NCBI GenBank assembly: GCA_031551135.1
Contig: JAVBOA010000009.1
Span: forward strand, 1 to 64,000
DNA: 64,000 nucleotides
Source: JAITVM01 sp031551135
GTDB taxonomy: Bacteria > Bacillota > Clostridia > Lachnospirales > JAITVM01
Reading direction: 5' to 3'
Both the position numbers and the translations under genes were made by a program. Below the pieces are notes generated by a model. That model saw only the letters and a program-made list of their open reading frames with translations. It did no database searches and was not told the origin of the DNA. Below are positions 53,883-63,645 of the stretch, piece by piece (position 1 is the first letter of the stretch; the number at the start of each line of letters is the position of its first letter).

Positions 53883-55469
53883 TTAACAGAGCAATTTGTA
53901 TCTGTAATAATAGGAATTTCTTTCTGTATATACTTTTTGAATTTCGATTATATTATTCTTAACCAAGTTTTTAATCGGCGCTGTTAAATTTGATTTATTT
54001 ATATTCAAATGCAAATAAATATCATCATACGTAACTCTCGTGGCCTTTTGAATGCTGTATAGAATAAAAAGATAAATTTTATATTCAGTTTGTGAAATGA
54101 CTCTGTCGATTAATTTTGTATTGATATCAACGCTGACATATGTATAACCTCTACCAAAATTTCCGATTTCTTTGTATTTGTAAAAGTTCATGTTATTTCC
54201 TTTTTGCTTGTACATTTCTAAATGATTCCATCTACACAAATCTTTGAGCTTTTGCCTAAGCGTTTTTTCCGACAAACCTATTCTTCCATTGGCTTTGCAT
54301 CTTAAAATATTTTTAATCTCGTTATAGCTTAAAGCTTTGTTTGCGATAGATTGTTGCAATACAATAACAAGTAGAAAATGAAAGCCGTCGAATTTGCGTA
54401 AACATTCAGTGCCCCAGTATTTGTTATCAACTTTTATGATATCTGGATATTCAGAGTCTTTCTGATTTGCTTGGTATGAACCGGAATAGCTGTTTTGGCA
54501 GAGATATTTATCACAGTAGATTTCCAAATAGCTCTGCTTAGCAGGGTCTTTAAGTTTGCAGCCTAACAAATTATAATTTATCTCCCAAAATGTTTTGAAC
54601 TCCTGTACAATTTCGTTTTCTGTTTTCGGAGGGCTACATAAATCATTCCATTTCAGAACTTTTTTCAATGCTACTTTTTCTGGATATCCGATAAGATTCA
54701 AGTATTTCGTTATTCTGCCAAGCCAGAAATTTCGAATGCCTTTTGGAACGCCTTCGTTCAGAACTCTGTTAATGCAATAATATTTACGCGGACTGTCTGA
54801 ATCAAAAGTTTGGGATTGAGAAACTTTCGATGGTAATTTTATTTTGGACAAGCAAGACTCAAATTGGCTTAATTTATTTCTCTTAATATTACCATTATCA
54901 AGTGAATTATAAATTGTACTTACAGGTTTTTTTTGTTCATTTTTTAAATTAAACGTAGTTGGTATTCTTAGAATTTGAGTCGCTAGACAGGCTTTTGTAT
55001 CTGCTCCACATTCCGACGCAATGTATTTAGACAAATCGGCTATTCGTTCGTGATCCTCACAGGTTTCTATTGCGTAATAAATATGGAATCCGTTTCCAGA
55101 ATCTATAACACAGTGATAATAAAGATTTGGAAATTTACTTTTTACAATATTTAGAATATCCATATATCCGATCTGATAATTAAAATCTTTTCTGTCAAAG
55201 TCTAATGCAAGGACATGTTGTTTAAACAAATATTCTGCCGTTCCGTTTTTACCTTTTGTAGTTGAAAGATTAACAAAGCAATTACAAAAATGATTATATT
55301 TGTCAATAGTATTTTGAAATTCTTCAAAATTTTTAATAAATACGGCGATAGGTTGATCGTATTTGTTTGAAGTAAAGAATAGGCGAATATATTCGTCTTT
55401 TTCCAATTCTAGCGGAAATAGTAGATTATAATAATTTTTTAGTGATGATATAAGTTTTTCTTTGTTCAC
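53883..55469 (-). CDS. AEP-type primase/replication protein
   Basis: A 528-aa protein. It has the archaeo-eukaryotic primase motifs: hhDhD as LALDFDRK (about 87-94), GNGFHIYY (about 124-131) and the TQILRIPTTFNLK region. The C-terminal 150 residues contain a winged-helix-like segment (ALSYNEIKNILRC; TYDDIYLHLNINKSNLTAPI). It probably initiates or primes DNA replication. GTG start after AGGAGG. It is first in the transcript and is followed by the polymerase-like gene after 37 bases. Confidence 0.75.
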   Translation of the reverse strand: MNKEKLISSLKNYYNLLFPLELEKDEYIRLFFTSNKYDQPIAVFIKNFEEFQNTIDKYNHFCNCFVNLSTTKGKNGTAEYLFKQHVLALDFDRKDFNYQIGYMDILNIVKSKFPNLYYHCVIDSGNGFHIYYAIETCEDHERIADLSKYIASECGADTKACLATQILRIPTTFNLKNEQKKPVSTIYNSLDNGNIKRNKLSQFESCLSKIKLPSKVSQSQTFDSDSPRKYYCINRVLNEGVPKGIRNFWLGRITKYLNLIGYPEKVALKKVLKWNDLCSPPKTENEIVQEFKTFWEINYNLLGCKLKDPAKQSYLEIYCDKYLCQNSYSGSYQANQKDSEYPDIIKVDNKYWGTECLRKFDGFHFLLVIVLQQSIANKALSYNEIKNILRCKANGRIGLSEKTLRQKLKDLCRWNHLEMYKQKGNNMNFYKYKEIGNFGRGYTYVSVDINTKLIDRVISQTEYKIYLFILYSIQKATRVTYDDIYLHLNINKSNLTAPIKNLVKNNIIEIQKVYTERNSYYYRYKLLC

Positions 55470-55690
55470 AAAAAACCTCCTAATTATTTTTTTGGTAAAG
55501 CTTTATTTGTAAAAAATATGACTCCAAATTCATTTTTTTGACAACGTATTTATAAGGTTTGTAGATATATTTTGGCGAAATTCATGATACCAGTCCTGCT
55601 TTAATCAATCCTAATTCCATATATACAGAAGTGCTTTTCTAAAATTGTCTAAGTAATTTCTATAACCCGTATACGTATGGTTATGTATAT

Positions 55691-55705
55691 ACAGCCGTAG
55701 GCTGT
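55691..55705 (-). promoter_or_regulatory. Structured leader of primase transcript
   Basis: The leader between promoter and primase (55470-55845) contains ACAGCC-GTA-GGCTGT (55691-55705) preceded on the minus strand by an A-rich stretch with AAAAGCAAAAGC and AAAAGCTT repeats, and a GGAG-type site at about 55763. A short peptide could be read but no convincing gene was found. A role in attenuation or copy control is possible; nothing else is seen in this gap. Confidence 0.4.
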
Positions 55706-55845
55706 TAAGCTTTTAGCTTTTGCTTTTTGGTCAGGGCGCTTAGGGGATTTTTCGGCTGAGCTCCTTTTTTCAAACTTCTTCTGCTTATTGAATCAAAGTG
55801 AAAATGTAATTGTTTATTAAAAAACAAATAAAATAATTCTAGTAA

Positions 55846-55875
55846 ATTGTAACATAAGCAAATTAATTTTGTCAA
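55846..55875 (-). promoter_or_regulatory. Promoter of primase-to-late-gene transcript
   Basis: Minus-strand TTGACA (55875-55870), 18 bases, TACAAT (55851-55846). This is the only strong promoter found upstream of the long leftward gene run. It leaves a leader of about 370 bases before the primase GTG. Confidence 0.7.
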
Positions 55876-55936
55876 GTGAATTTATTCTATTTCTGATCTT
55901 TGTTTATTAAATTAAAAAAATACATACTAAAAATGA

Positions 55937-55965
55937 TTGAAAACAATGAAAAAATATGATATGAT
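55937..55965 (+). promoter_or_regulatory. Promoter of DGQHR-like gene
   Basis: TTGAAA (55937-55942), 17 bases, TATGAT (55960-55965), in the gap divergent from the primase promoter. Good consensus match. Confidence 0.75.
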
Positions 55966-56043
55966 CTTTGTGTTTATAATTCGAAATAAATTAATAAATT
56001 GGATTTAGAAAAATTGGATTTAAAAAAATTGGACGGTGAAAAT

Positions 56044-57336
56044 ATGAAATTTATGGAGGCAAGGGATAGAGTAATTGAATTAATCAGGCGTGTTATCGAT
56101 ATTGATAGCGGAAATACACTTGATACTCTCTGCACTCGTGCTAAAGAATATAATATACAGGTTACTAAGCTTAATATGTTATGGGTTGGGGTTTCGGATA
56201 TAGAAGACGAATCTATATGGGACAACCTTCAATTATGCGTTGTTTACAAAATACTTCAGCCGCTTCATAAAGAATTCATGCCTCCTGTGGAAGACTTTTT
56301 TACCTCACAAGAAATTCGCAATATAGAGGAAATGAAGGGCGAAATAGAGGAAGAAGAATGGATAGTTATCAAAGATGTTCGTGAGGTCAAAAAAGGGATT
56401 TGGTCTGTTGTTTTGCCGCTTAGAGATATCGTTGATTGGGACAACAAAAATAAATTAAACTATAACAGATTAACTCAGAGACCTACAATAAAGTCAAAAA
56501 CCGGAGAACAAAAAAACGATCTTAATAAAAAACATGTTAATGAGATTGTTGAGATGATATTAAAAAATAAATATCGACCGGTCAACTCAATTAGACTGAA
56601 TGTATTATTGCGTGATGATGATTCCATAGGCGATGAGACAAAATCAAAACTTGAATACAACGAAAATAAGAAACAGATAAAAGTAAAGGGAAGCTTTGAT
56701 ATTGTAGACGGTTATCATCGATTGGCTGCTTTTCAGATAGCTTTCAGTAAAAATCCGAATCTTAATTTGTACGAAGAAGTGAAAATATTTAATTACGATA
56801 TAATTGAGGCAAGGGACGTTATAGCGCAATTATCAAAAGAACGTGAAATGGATAAGGAATATACAGCCGGTCTTCAAGATACTCATTCGAATAACATTGT
56901 TGACAATATGATGATTAATAAAAATCTAGACCCGCTCATCAGAACCAGAATAGTCAGAAAAAATGAAGATTATGAATCAGGTATGGGCTTTGTATTATTC
57001 AATGATTTCTCAAATGAGATAGAACGTTGTTATTCTGTCAATCAAGGTTCAGAGTCGAATAAGAAAAAAGTTGTAAAATGGCTGATAGAGTTTTTTAATA
57101 TAGTCGTTGATGAATACATTACGGGATTTAGAAATTACTATGGAAAAACCAGAGCTAATCCGTGGTATTTAAAAAGCTATGGTATTGATACTCTCCTGTA
57201 TTTGAGTACATTAACACGTGAGGAATCGGAAATTAGAGATGTTTTAGACAAAATACAAAAGGAAAGTTTTACTATCAATAAAAAATTAAATGAGGAAAAA
57301 ATCAGAAAAGTCTTGGCTGAAGTAAGGAAAGAGTGA
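56044..57336 (+). CDS. DGQHR/DndB-like protein
   Basis: About 430 aa. FDIVDGYHRLAAFQ (about 219-231) is a variant of the DGQHR signature shared by DndB-type and phage proteins that use a ParB-like fold. The rest is helical, with no methylase, nuclease or ATPase motif. The ATG at 56044 is used; an in-frame TTG at 55999 has no ribosome site. Divergent from the primase operon, it is the only gene of the phage region on the plus strand. Role in DNA modification, regulation or anti-defence is unknown. Confidence 0.6.
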   Translation: MKFMEARDRVIELIRRVIDIDSGNTLDTLCTRAKEYNIQVTKLNMLWVGVSDIEDESIWDNLQLCVVYKILQPLHKEFMPPVEDFFTSQEIRNIEEMKGEIEEEEWIVIKDVREVKKGIWSVVLPLRDIVDWDNKNKLNYNRLTQRPTIKSKTGEQKNDLNKKHVNEIVEMILKNKYRPVNSIRLNVLLRDDDSIGDETKSKLEYNENKKQIKVKGSFDIVDGYHRLAAFQIAFSKNPNLNLYEEVKIFNYDIIEARDVIAQLSKEREMDKEYTAGLQDTHSNNIVDNMMINKNLDPLIRTRIVRKNEDYESGMGFVLFNDFSNEIERCYSVNQGSESNKKKVVKWLIEFFNIVVDEYITGFRNYYGKTRANPWYLKSYGIDTLLYLSTLTREESEIRDVLDKIQKESFTINKKLNEEKIRKVLAEVRKE

Positions 57337-57362
57337 GGATATTTAATTAATTTGCATACAAA

Positions 57363-57750
57363 GCTTGAAAAATTTTCGATATGCCTTATAAGGGTCATTT
57401 TGAATGTTTTGAGAGCTTTGTTTTATTTGATGAAGATTTTACCGATTGATGATATGAAATCTGCTACAAAGAAGATTTGAAACGCAATAGGGGGATTGTG
57501 GAACTGAATGGTGCTTAAAATTTGTAAATGTTTATTATAGACCTCTAGAATAAATAAATTAAAAAAATTTCGATATGTCGTATAATGGTCATTTTTGACG
57601 TTTTAAGAGGTTTAAAAAATTACTGAAGATTTTATCGACTGATGAAATGAAATTTGCTATAGAGCTTATTTGAGGGGTAATAGGGGAACTGTGGAATAGA
57701 AGGTGATATAATTATGTGGAGTCATGTAAATGTTTTTTCGTAAAAAAGTA
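57363..57750. repeat. Two diverged 194-bp tandem repeats
   Basis: Unit 1 (57363-57556) and unit 2 (57557-57750) align with shared blocks ttcgatatg (57375 and 57569), ggtcattttt/ggtcatttt, gaagatttta and gggga[tt/ac]tgtggaa. Neither holds an open frame of useful length. They fill the 444-base gap between the DGQHR-like gene and the C5 methyltransferase. The origin (duplicated ncRNA, decayed gene, or att-region relic) is unresolved. Confidence 0.65.
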
Positions 57751-57780
57751 ATTAATGTAAAAGCCCAATGATTTTTGAAT

Positions 57781-58743
57781 TCAAAGGGCTTTATATGAAT
57801 CTATAACAATTTCTTGAGACATTAGAAGTGCTTTCTTAACAGCCAATCCTATTGCTGTAGCAACAGGAGGTGGAAACGCATTTCCTACTTGACGGTATGC
57901 GGGAGTTTTTTTGCCAACAAACTCCCAATTATCGGGAAAGCCTTGTACAATGCTTGCCATTTTAACAGTTAGTTTCGGATTTCCTTCAAAGTCCTTATCA
58001 GGTGGATTGTTGGCAACTCCTGAACCGTCGACACCAAGTTTTTCCCACGCAAGGCGAGAACGTGTCGGGCCCAAATCTGCTCCGCCATGTTTTTTACTAC
58101 CGCCCACAAGAGTTGGTGCTATTCCGTTTGCTCTTTCAGCCCATTCTTTTGCAGATTTCCATCCATTACTCTTCATTTCTTTCAACAAAAGCTGACCGAC
58201 TGTCATGGGATGAGAGGCTATACCAAGAGGAAATACAAAATATGGTGCATATGCTTTTTTTAGCGCAATTAAAATAGTTCGTGAACGCTGTTGTGATACA
58301 CCATAATGTTGGGCATGAACAAGTTCCCAAAAACATTTATATCCAAGTTGTTCAAGTTTGCGTTTTATATTTTCTCTATACTCAGAAAATCTTGGATCGA
58401 ACAATCCTTTGACATTTTCAAGCATAACTGCTTTAGGGCTACATTCTTCAACAAGCCTTATCGCTTCAGGAAACAAATCACGCTCATCGTTTGATCCGAG
58501 TTGCTTTCCAGCGATAGAAAACGGTGGACAAGGAACGCCACCAGCTAATAAATCTATATCAGTATAATTTTTAGCAGAAAATAGTTTTACATCTCCCTCA
58601 ATAACATTCCAGTTAGGACGATTTTTTTTCAATGTTGCACAAGCAGATGAATCAATTTCAACAAGTGCGACATGATCGAAACCAGCCTGTTCAAGTCCTA
58701 ATGCTTGACCACCTGCGCCTGCACAAATTTCAATCGAACGCAT
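57781..58743 (-). CDS. C5 cytosine-specific DNA methyltransferase
   Basis: A 320-aa protein with all core motifs: I (EICAGAGGQALGLEQAG, 5-21), IV catalytic Pro-Cys (GGVPCPPFS, Cys72), VI Glu-Asn-Val (LENVKG, 109-114), VIII (QQRSRTILI) and X (QVGNAFPPPVA). A recognition domain lies at about 175-255. GGAGAAAT precedes the ATG. No restriction gene is adjacent, so it looks like an orphan or a phage-protective methylase. Confidence 0.95.
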   Translation of the reverse strand: MRSIEICAGAGGQALGLEQAGFDHVALVEIDSSACATLKKNRPNWNVIEGDVKLFSAKNYTDIDLLAGGVPCPPFSIAGKQLGSNDERDLFPEAIRLVEECSPKAVMLENVKGLFDPRFSEYRENIKRKLEQLGYKCFWELVHAQHYGVSQQRSRTILIALKKAYAPYFVFPLGIASHPMTVGQLLLKEMKSNGWKSAKEWAERANGIAPTLVGGSKKHGGADLGPTRSRLAWEKLGVDGSGVANNPPDKDFEGNPKLTVKMASIVQGFPDNWEFVGKKTPAYRQVGNAFPPPVATAIGLAVKKALLMSQEIVIDSYKAL

Positions 58744-58914
58744 TTTAATTTCTCCTTCCAGAATAGTCTATGAGGTATATTATATCATTAAGAGCTTGTA
58801 TATTCAACACGAGCGGTATTGTTGTTAATCGGCAGAATGTACAGCTTATAAATATATGAGTTTCCAAAATATGAGCTTCCGAAATACAAGCTGATTCATC
58901 TACACGATAATTTA

Positions 58915-60237
58915 CTAATTGCTTAAATCAACAACAATACTTCCGTCAGGTTGTGGAATAATTTTGTCGAATCCAATTGCGTCCTTAACACTATCAAATG
59001 TTTTTCGCCACTCCAATTTCAAGTCCTTGTCATACTTGGTAACTACGGTTTCAGTATCATACCAAATGGATGAAATATAAATAGGCTGGGGAACTGTCTT
59101 AATATTGCGTATTGACACAGAAATAAATCCGCCATCATCTGTAGGCGTTGCTTCACCATAGCAGTCAGCTTCGAAGCTTGAAAGCAATTCTCCGTTTTTA
59201 TTGTAGCATTTGATTGAACCAATTTCGATATTACCTTGCTCATCAATAAATTTTTGAACGACAATAATTCTTTCATCGCTAAGCTGAATGATAGAATGAA
59301 TCCACTGCGACAAAGGCTCGGTACTCCAAAGCTTCTGCCCTGTACTGTCTAATTTAACAACCGACAGCTTATAATCTCCAATTCCACTGTAAGGCTCACC
59401 TTCATGGCGCACAACAAATACTGAATTATCAGTAACAAAAAAAACATGATCGGCAATCTGAACGGGAGAAGCCCATTTAAGTTCTAAATTTTGTGCATTT
59501 ATGCAAGCCACAAAAGGACTATTATTGTCATTGGCAAAATCACCGTCTTTAGATTGGCTTACCCCAGTAATAACAATTCCCATTTTAGAATTGTATTTTG
59601 CTGCATACGCAATATCAAAATCACTACCACCATAGGTATTCCTTAATAATTCTTTGCCGTTCTTGTCATATTTAGTAATGCAAATATCTTCATAGCCGTC
59701 ATTGTTAGTAATTTGTTCAATTGCAATGAAGTTCCCGTTTTCATCAATCAAGAGTTTGCTGAGTGTAGGTTTAGCTGAAAGTTTCTCATAAATGTCCGAT
59801 TTATCAAAAATATATCCATTTATCTCGGCTTGATTTTCGTTCATTGTTTTTTCAATAATTACATTGCTGTTTATATCTTTTAGCGGAACATAATGAGTGT
59901 CAAATCCCAAGTCAGACAAAGGGCTATCTATTTTATCGCTAATCATAACCTTTTTATCTGTCGAATCCCAAATCACATTTTTCCCGAATGCTTCCGAAAC
60001 AGCTCGAACAGGAATATAGGTTGTACCGTTGTATATAAAGGGCTCAACGGCTTTTCCGTTTACATCTTTCAAGTTAATTTCTGAACCGTTAAGCAATATT
60101 TTAATATTGTCAAAGAAAACACTAATATTTCGCTCTCCGGTAGAAGCAAACACAACATTGACCATAAGTACTAAAACTAAAGTAATTGCTATGCCAGCAA
60201 TAAAACCTCCGAAATTTCTGAAATTTTTTAACATCAT
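58915..60237 (-). CDS. Secreted/membrane-anchored protein with CuAO-type N-terminal domain
   Basis: About 440 aa from ATG 60237 after GAGGAGGG. An N-terminal signal/anchor helix (FIAGIAITLVLVLMVNVVFA) is followed by a copper-amine-oxidase-like N-terminal domain (LNGSEINLKD; TYIPVRAVSEAFGK; WDSTDKKVMI), a common surface-protein module of clostridia. The rest forms beta repeats (ITKYDKNGKELL; VVKLDSTGQKLW; TKYDKDLKLEW), like a propeller. The active-site amine-oxidase domain is absent. Likely a host cell-surface protein. Confidence 0.75.
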   Translation of the reverse strand: MMLKNFRNFGGFIAGIAITLVLVLMVNVVFASTGERNISVFFDNIKILLNGSEINLKDVNGKAVEPFIYNGTTYIPVRAVSEAFGKNVIWDSTDKKVMISDKIDSPLSDLGFDTHYVPLKDINSNVIIEKTMNENQAEINGYIFDKSDIYEKLSAKPTLSKLLIDENGNFIAIEQITNNDGYEDICITKYDKNGKELLRNTYGGSDFDIAYAAKYNSKMGIVITGVSQSKDGDFANDNNSPFVACINAQNLELKWASPVQIADHVFFVTDNSVFVVRHEGEPYSGIGDYKLSVVKLDSTGQKLWSTEPLSQWIHSIIQLSDERIIVVQKFIDEQGNIEIGSIKCYNKNGELLSSFEADCYGEATPTDDGGFISVSIRNIKTVPQPIYISSIWYDTETVVTKYDKDLKLEWRKTFDSVKDAIGFDKIIPQPDGSIVVDLSN

Positions 60238-60476
60238 TGAGCCCTCCTCGAACTTTTGAATTAGTATGCGTAACGAAACTTTTATGTTCTTAAAAAAATG
60301 GGAAAACATACTGACAAATTTTGAAATCTTTATTTATTAAGGTTTTCGTTTTGTCGGTATAATACTATAATAACATACTTTTGTTACAAGTATATTAATT
60401 GGGCATGTCAGAAATTATTAATATTTTCGAAAGACAGTCTTCACAGTTCAACTCATGTTCTACGGCAATAAAAAAA

Positions 60477-60501
60477 CCACAAACGGCAAATTCCGAATGT
60501 G
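60477..60501 (-). terminator. Minus-strand terminator in the 60.3-60.85 kb gap
   Basis: CCACAAACGG...CCGAATGTGG pairs with an internal AA/AA loop, and the minus strand continues with a T7 run. No minus-strand gene directly precedes it. The remaining gap (60310-60853) holds a hairpin gcctaactgttaaggc near 60691 and the promoter region of the next gene (TATAAT near 60796). Confidence 0.55.
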
Positions 60502-60853
60502 GATACTTATTTGTTGTTAAGAATCGATAGCTTAATTAATGATATTGCTAAATACTTTTGTTAGTTCGACCATGAATCCATCATATAATGAAACTGGAAT
60601 GGAGCTTATTGTTATGTAGAGACGAGTTACTCTACAATTTTAACAGATTTTAAAATATATCCATACGGTTATATAGATATATATAATAGCCTAACTGTTA
60701 AGGCTTAAAATTTTTCAAAGACTAGTTTTATTAAAAAATAGAATTAGTCTTTTATTCTATAAAAAATATTGGTATAATAAGATTATTGAGTACTATAATT
60801 TTACAGAGTACTTTATATCTTTATTTAAAACTTTTTTAAAGTAGGTGAGTACA

Positions 60854-61195
60854 ATGAAAAGATTGAATCGCTTATTTATAACCTTTTTTGTTCTTATATT
60901 TGTTTTATTTTTAATTGGCTATACAAGGCACAAATATTATGAACAGGCAAAATATAATAGCGAACATTTATTAGAAAAATACCCCGAATTTTATGAAGCA
61001 ATTGATATGGGAAAAATAGAATGTTCAAATTTAGATATTCTGTATTCTCCTAGAGGTAAGTTTATAAAGGATTATGATAATATAATATCTGCTTTCTATG
61101 ATTCTTACAACAATGATAGGAGAGTTCTTGAATGTATGAATATTGTAGAGACTAATAATATTGTACATGTCAGTATGGTGGAGAGACAAAAATGA
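60854..61195 (+). CDS. Small membrane-anchored hypothetical protein
   Basis: About 113 aa from ATG 60854 (AGGTGAG upstream; GTG at 60845 is the alternative). One N-terminal membrane helix (ITFFVLIFVLFLIGY) and a soluble charged domain. No family recognised. Followed by a strong terminator. Confidence 0.55.
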   Translation: MKRLNRLFITFFVLIFVLFLIGYTRHKYYEQAKYNSEHLLEKYPEFYEAIDMGKIECSNLDILYSPRGKFIKDYDNIISAFYDSYNNDRRVLECMNIVETNNIVHVSMVERQK

Positions 61196-61230
61196 TGTCT
61201 AAGAAAATGTATTCAACATTTTTTATTCAA

Positions 61231-61291
61231 TAAACAAGAGGAGGTTTAAAATTCTTGATTGTGAGGAATTTCGAACCTTCTCTTGTTTTTT
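61231..61291 (+). terminator. Long inverted-repeat terminator
   Basis: aaacaagaggaggtt... and its complement ending cttgttttttag give a roughly 24-bp stem with few mismatches and a T6 tail. It ends the preceding small membrane-protein gene. The rest of the 61196-61719 gap has a second hairpin at 61437-61470 (GCCTCAA...TTGAGGC) and no gene. Confidence 0.7.
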
Positions 61292-61719
61292 AGCATCAGG
61301 ACATGTTAGCTCTTGATTAGTACAGTTTTGAGAGACAAAGTTCATATGATGCGGCTAGTGGAGATAGATAAATTTGTACAAATAGTTTGATTCTGTATAC
61401 AAAACTATATCAATTTCCAGATATAATTTAGATGAATACGCCGCCTCAAACTGAACACTTGAGGCGTATAAAATTGAACAGTCCCATTGCTAAAACTGGA
61501 CACCGTGAAAATATTCTGATACAGCAAGGGTAAAAGAGGGTGTAGAAGCTTAAGATCGTGGGATGCTGTTGCAAAGCTCAGAAAGCTGCTATTATTTCAA
61601 ACTTACTATGATTGAATTTATAAGATGTCTACGCGTTAATGAATTTCAAACCGAGCTTTTTATTTTTCTCGCTAATTTTTTGTCTGCCCTTAAAACTTAA
61701 ATTGTAATATTATGGATAA

Positions 61720-61941
61720 TCAACAGGCCTGATCGGGTATAACTCTATCTTTGTCCGAAAGCGTCACATCAAGGCCGTCAGCTAAGGGGAGACAATTTTT
61801 TTCTTCTAGGAAATTACTGAAAATATGGTATATATTACTAGCAATAATGTTATGGTTTGTGGTCGGATGAGGTGACATGTTGACGATTACGCCGTCAAGC
61901 AGTTCTTCTCTTACATTTTCGTTATAGGCAAGATTTCTCAT
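61720..61941 (-). pseudogene. Truncated Uma2-family (DUF820) gene
   Basis: About 73 codons from ATG 61941 after AAGGAG. It matches the N-terminal part of Uma2 proteins (REELLDGVIVNMSPHPTTNH; LPLADGLDVTLSDKDRVIPD), PD-(D/E)xK nuclease-fold proteins of about 190 aa. The frame ends soon after DRVIPD, so the catalytic half is missing. A remnant. Confidence 0.65.
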
Positions 61942-62016
61942 CGTAATCACTCCTTTATCTTATTATGCCATGGAATCAGGTTTTGTTGCAAGAATTAAAT
62001 CCTTTTTCTTTGTTTA

Positions 62017-62322
62017 TTAGATTAACAACCATTCATAGTTCCGGCGACCGTATAAAATACGCCGAATTTGAACAGTATCGCCTTTTACTACAAAGAATAC
62101 CAAGTAATTATCTACAATCAATGAGCGATATCCATTTGCGCGAAGATGGTCGTTGTTCAGCAAACTGCATCGTTCCGGCATATATTCAAGACTCTGTATT
62201 TTCGATACAATACGCTCGTATTGGGCAAGGGCAGCTTTTTCCGACAGGGTATTGATATAATCAACTATATCAATTAAATCCTGTTTAGCCGCTTTATATA
62301 TGCGCACCTTATACTTTTCCAT
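62017..62322 (-). CDS. RelE/ParE-type toxin
   Basis: About 101 aa from ATG 62322 (an ATG 24 bases upstream is the alternative). The plasmid-stabilisation/RelE-ParE fold is visible: VRIYKAAKQDLIDIVDYI, then LEYMPERCSL and YRSLIVDNYLVFFVVKGDTV. It follows the antitoxin with a 14-base overlap. Target (ribosome-bound mRNA or gyrase) cannot be told from sequence. Confidence 0.8.
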   Translation of the reverse strand: MEKYKVRIYKAAKQDLIDIVDYINTLSEKAALAQYERIVSKIQSLEYMPERCSLLNNDHLRANGYRSLIVDNYLVFFVVKGDTVQIRRILYGRRNYEWLLI

Positions 62323-62605
62323 GTTCTTTTCTATATTCCTTCCCATGCACTTTTTCTCTTAGTTCATTGGCGACAACAGTAAAGTCCTCGCCTTCATCTC
62401 CGTTTGCGATATCGGCTTCGGTCTGTGAAAGTGCTGAGAGCAATTTTAACAAAGATTGCTGGCGCTCATAAGTCTCCATGCTCATAACAACTAAATCGCC
62501 TACACCGTTTTTCGTTATAAAAACCGGCTCTCGTTCGTTATGGCAAAACTCTGAAATCTCGTTTGCGTTATTCCTTAAATCCGAAATAGGTCTGATGGTC
62601 GGCAT
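62309..62605 (-). CDS. Phd/YefM-type antitoxin
   Basis: About 98 aa from ATG 62605 after GGAGG. The N-terminus (PTIRPISDLRNNANEISEFC, then PVFITKNGVGDLVVMSMETY) is the Phd/YefM DNA-binding domain; the C-terminal tail would neutralise the toxin. First gene of the toxin-antitoxin operon and its likely autorepressor. Confidence 0.85.
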   Translation of the reverse strand: MPTIRPISDLRNNANEISEFCHNEREPVFITKNGVGDLVVMSMETYERQQSLLKLLSALSQTEADIANGDEGEDFTVVANELREKVHGKEYRKEHGKV

Positions 62606-63135
62606 TACAAAACCTCCGTTCAAAATAGAAAAAGATATGGATAGCAATATCCACAGCTAAATAATATCATAATTATGATATATTTGCAAGGAGGGCATCT
62701 TTCGTAAAAAATTGAGATTTTAAGTATTTTATTGAAAACAAATTATTTGGGCAATTCATAGGTGATTTTAGTACGTGGCAGCATATCCAAATTGGAGTGG
62801 CTTTATATTATAAAATTTGCGTATATTTTTAAAACGAAGAATGTTTTGAATTTGTAATGTTTTAGATAAATAAGTCGCAGAAGGCTTAAAAATTGGGAAG
62901 CCGAAGAGGGTTGGGAGAGGTAGTGGTGTGGGTGTAAGGTGGCTAAAGAGTCAAAAGATATATTCTTTTACTTAAAAAATGTAAAATAGCCCCGGTCAAT
63001 GTCTGTAAAGGTTGATATTACGGCGTTTTTAGAGCGTTCAAAATGGTTTAAATCGTTTTTATAATGCTGTATTATAGAAAGTGGAAAAAGTCAAAAATTA
63101 CCATAAATTGGTAAATTTTATGATACCTCGAACGC

Positions 63136-63366
63136 CGATATATCGTCAGCCGATATACAGTCAGACTGTATATCTTGAAAACCTATATCCAGCCTTCGTT
63201 TTCGAGCACTTGACCTATTTTATTTTAATAATTATTTATTTATCAATCATCTTATCAACCATCTTATCAATCATCTATTCAATCATCTTATAAACCCAAC
63301 GAAACCTATACAATACACTAATAATTCAATATACAGTCACACTGTACAAAGTCATACGATATATCG
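63136..63366. repeat. Mirrored palindromes in AT-rich gap
   Basis: Order is CGATATATCG (63136-63145), GATATACAGTC-A-GACTGTATATC (63152-63174), then tandem atcaatcatctt-like repeats (63238-63290), then TACAGT-CAC-ACTGTA (63332-63346) and CGATATATCG (63357-63366). The outer two kinds of palindrome flank the middle in mirror order. The 62650-63645 gap otherwise shows no gene. Confidence 0.65.
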
Positions 63367-63645
63367 CCTAACGATATAGTATCAAATTAGTATTATTTAT
63401 CCTTTATATCCCTTGAATCACTCTAATTTTAAATCACTCTAAATTTAAATCTATTTTTAAATCTAATTGCAAATATAATATAATCCATTTATAATATTAA
63501 ATACAAGTTAGCAAGCTAACAAGCTTACAATCAAAATATCAATTAAATTTGTTATATTTATTATAGAATCTTTATAAAATCAATCATACAAAGTATAACA
63601 CAAATATCACGCAAAAAAATATCATCTAAAAAAGGAGTCAGAAAA

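Noticed and set aside
55470..55800. Short lysine-rich peptides in the primase leader
   Set aside because: Fewer than 25-40 codons, starts are poor and nothing supports translation.
11651..57780. Prophage att sites at the module ends
   Set aside because: No direct repeat shared by the left and right gaps was found by eye; boundaries left open.
61437..61520. Possible IS end (aaactggacaccgtgaaaat) right of the small membrane gene
   Set aside because: No matching inverted repeat or transposase remnant was seen nearby.
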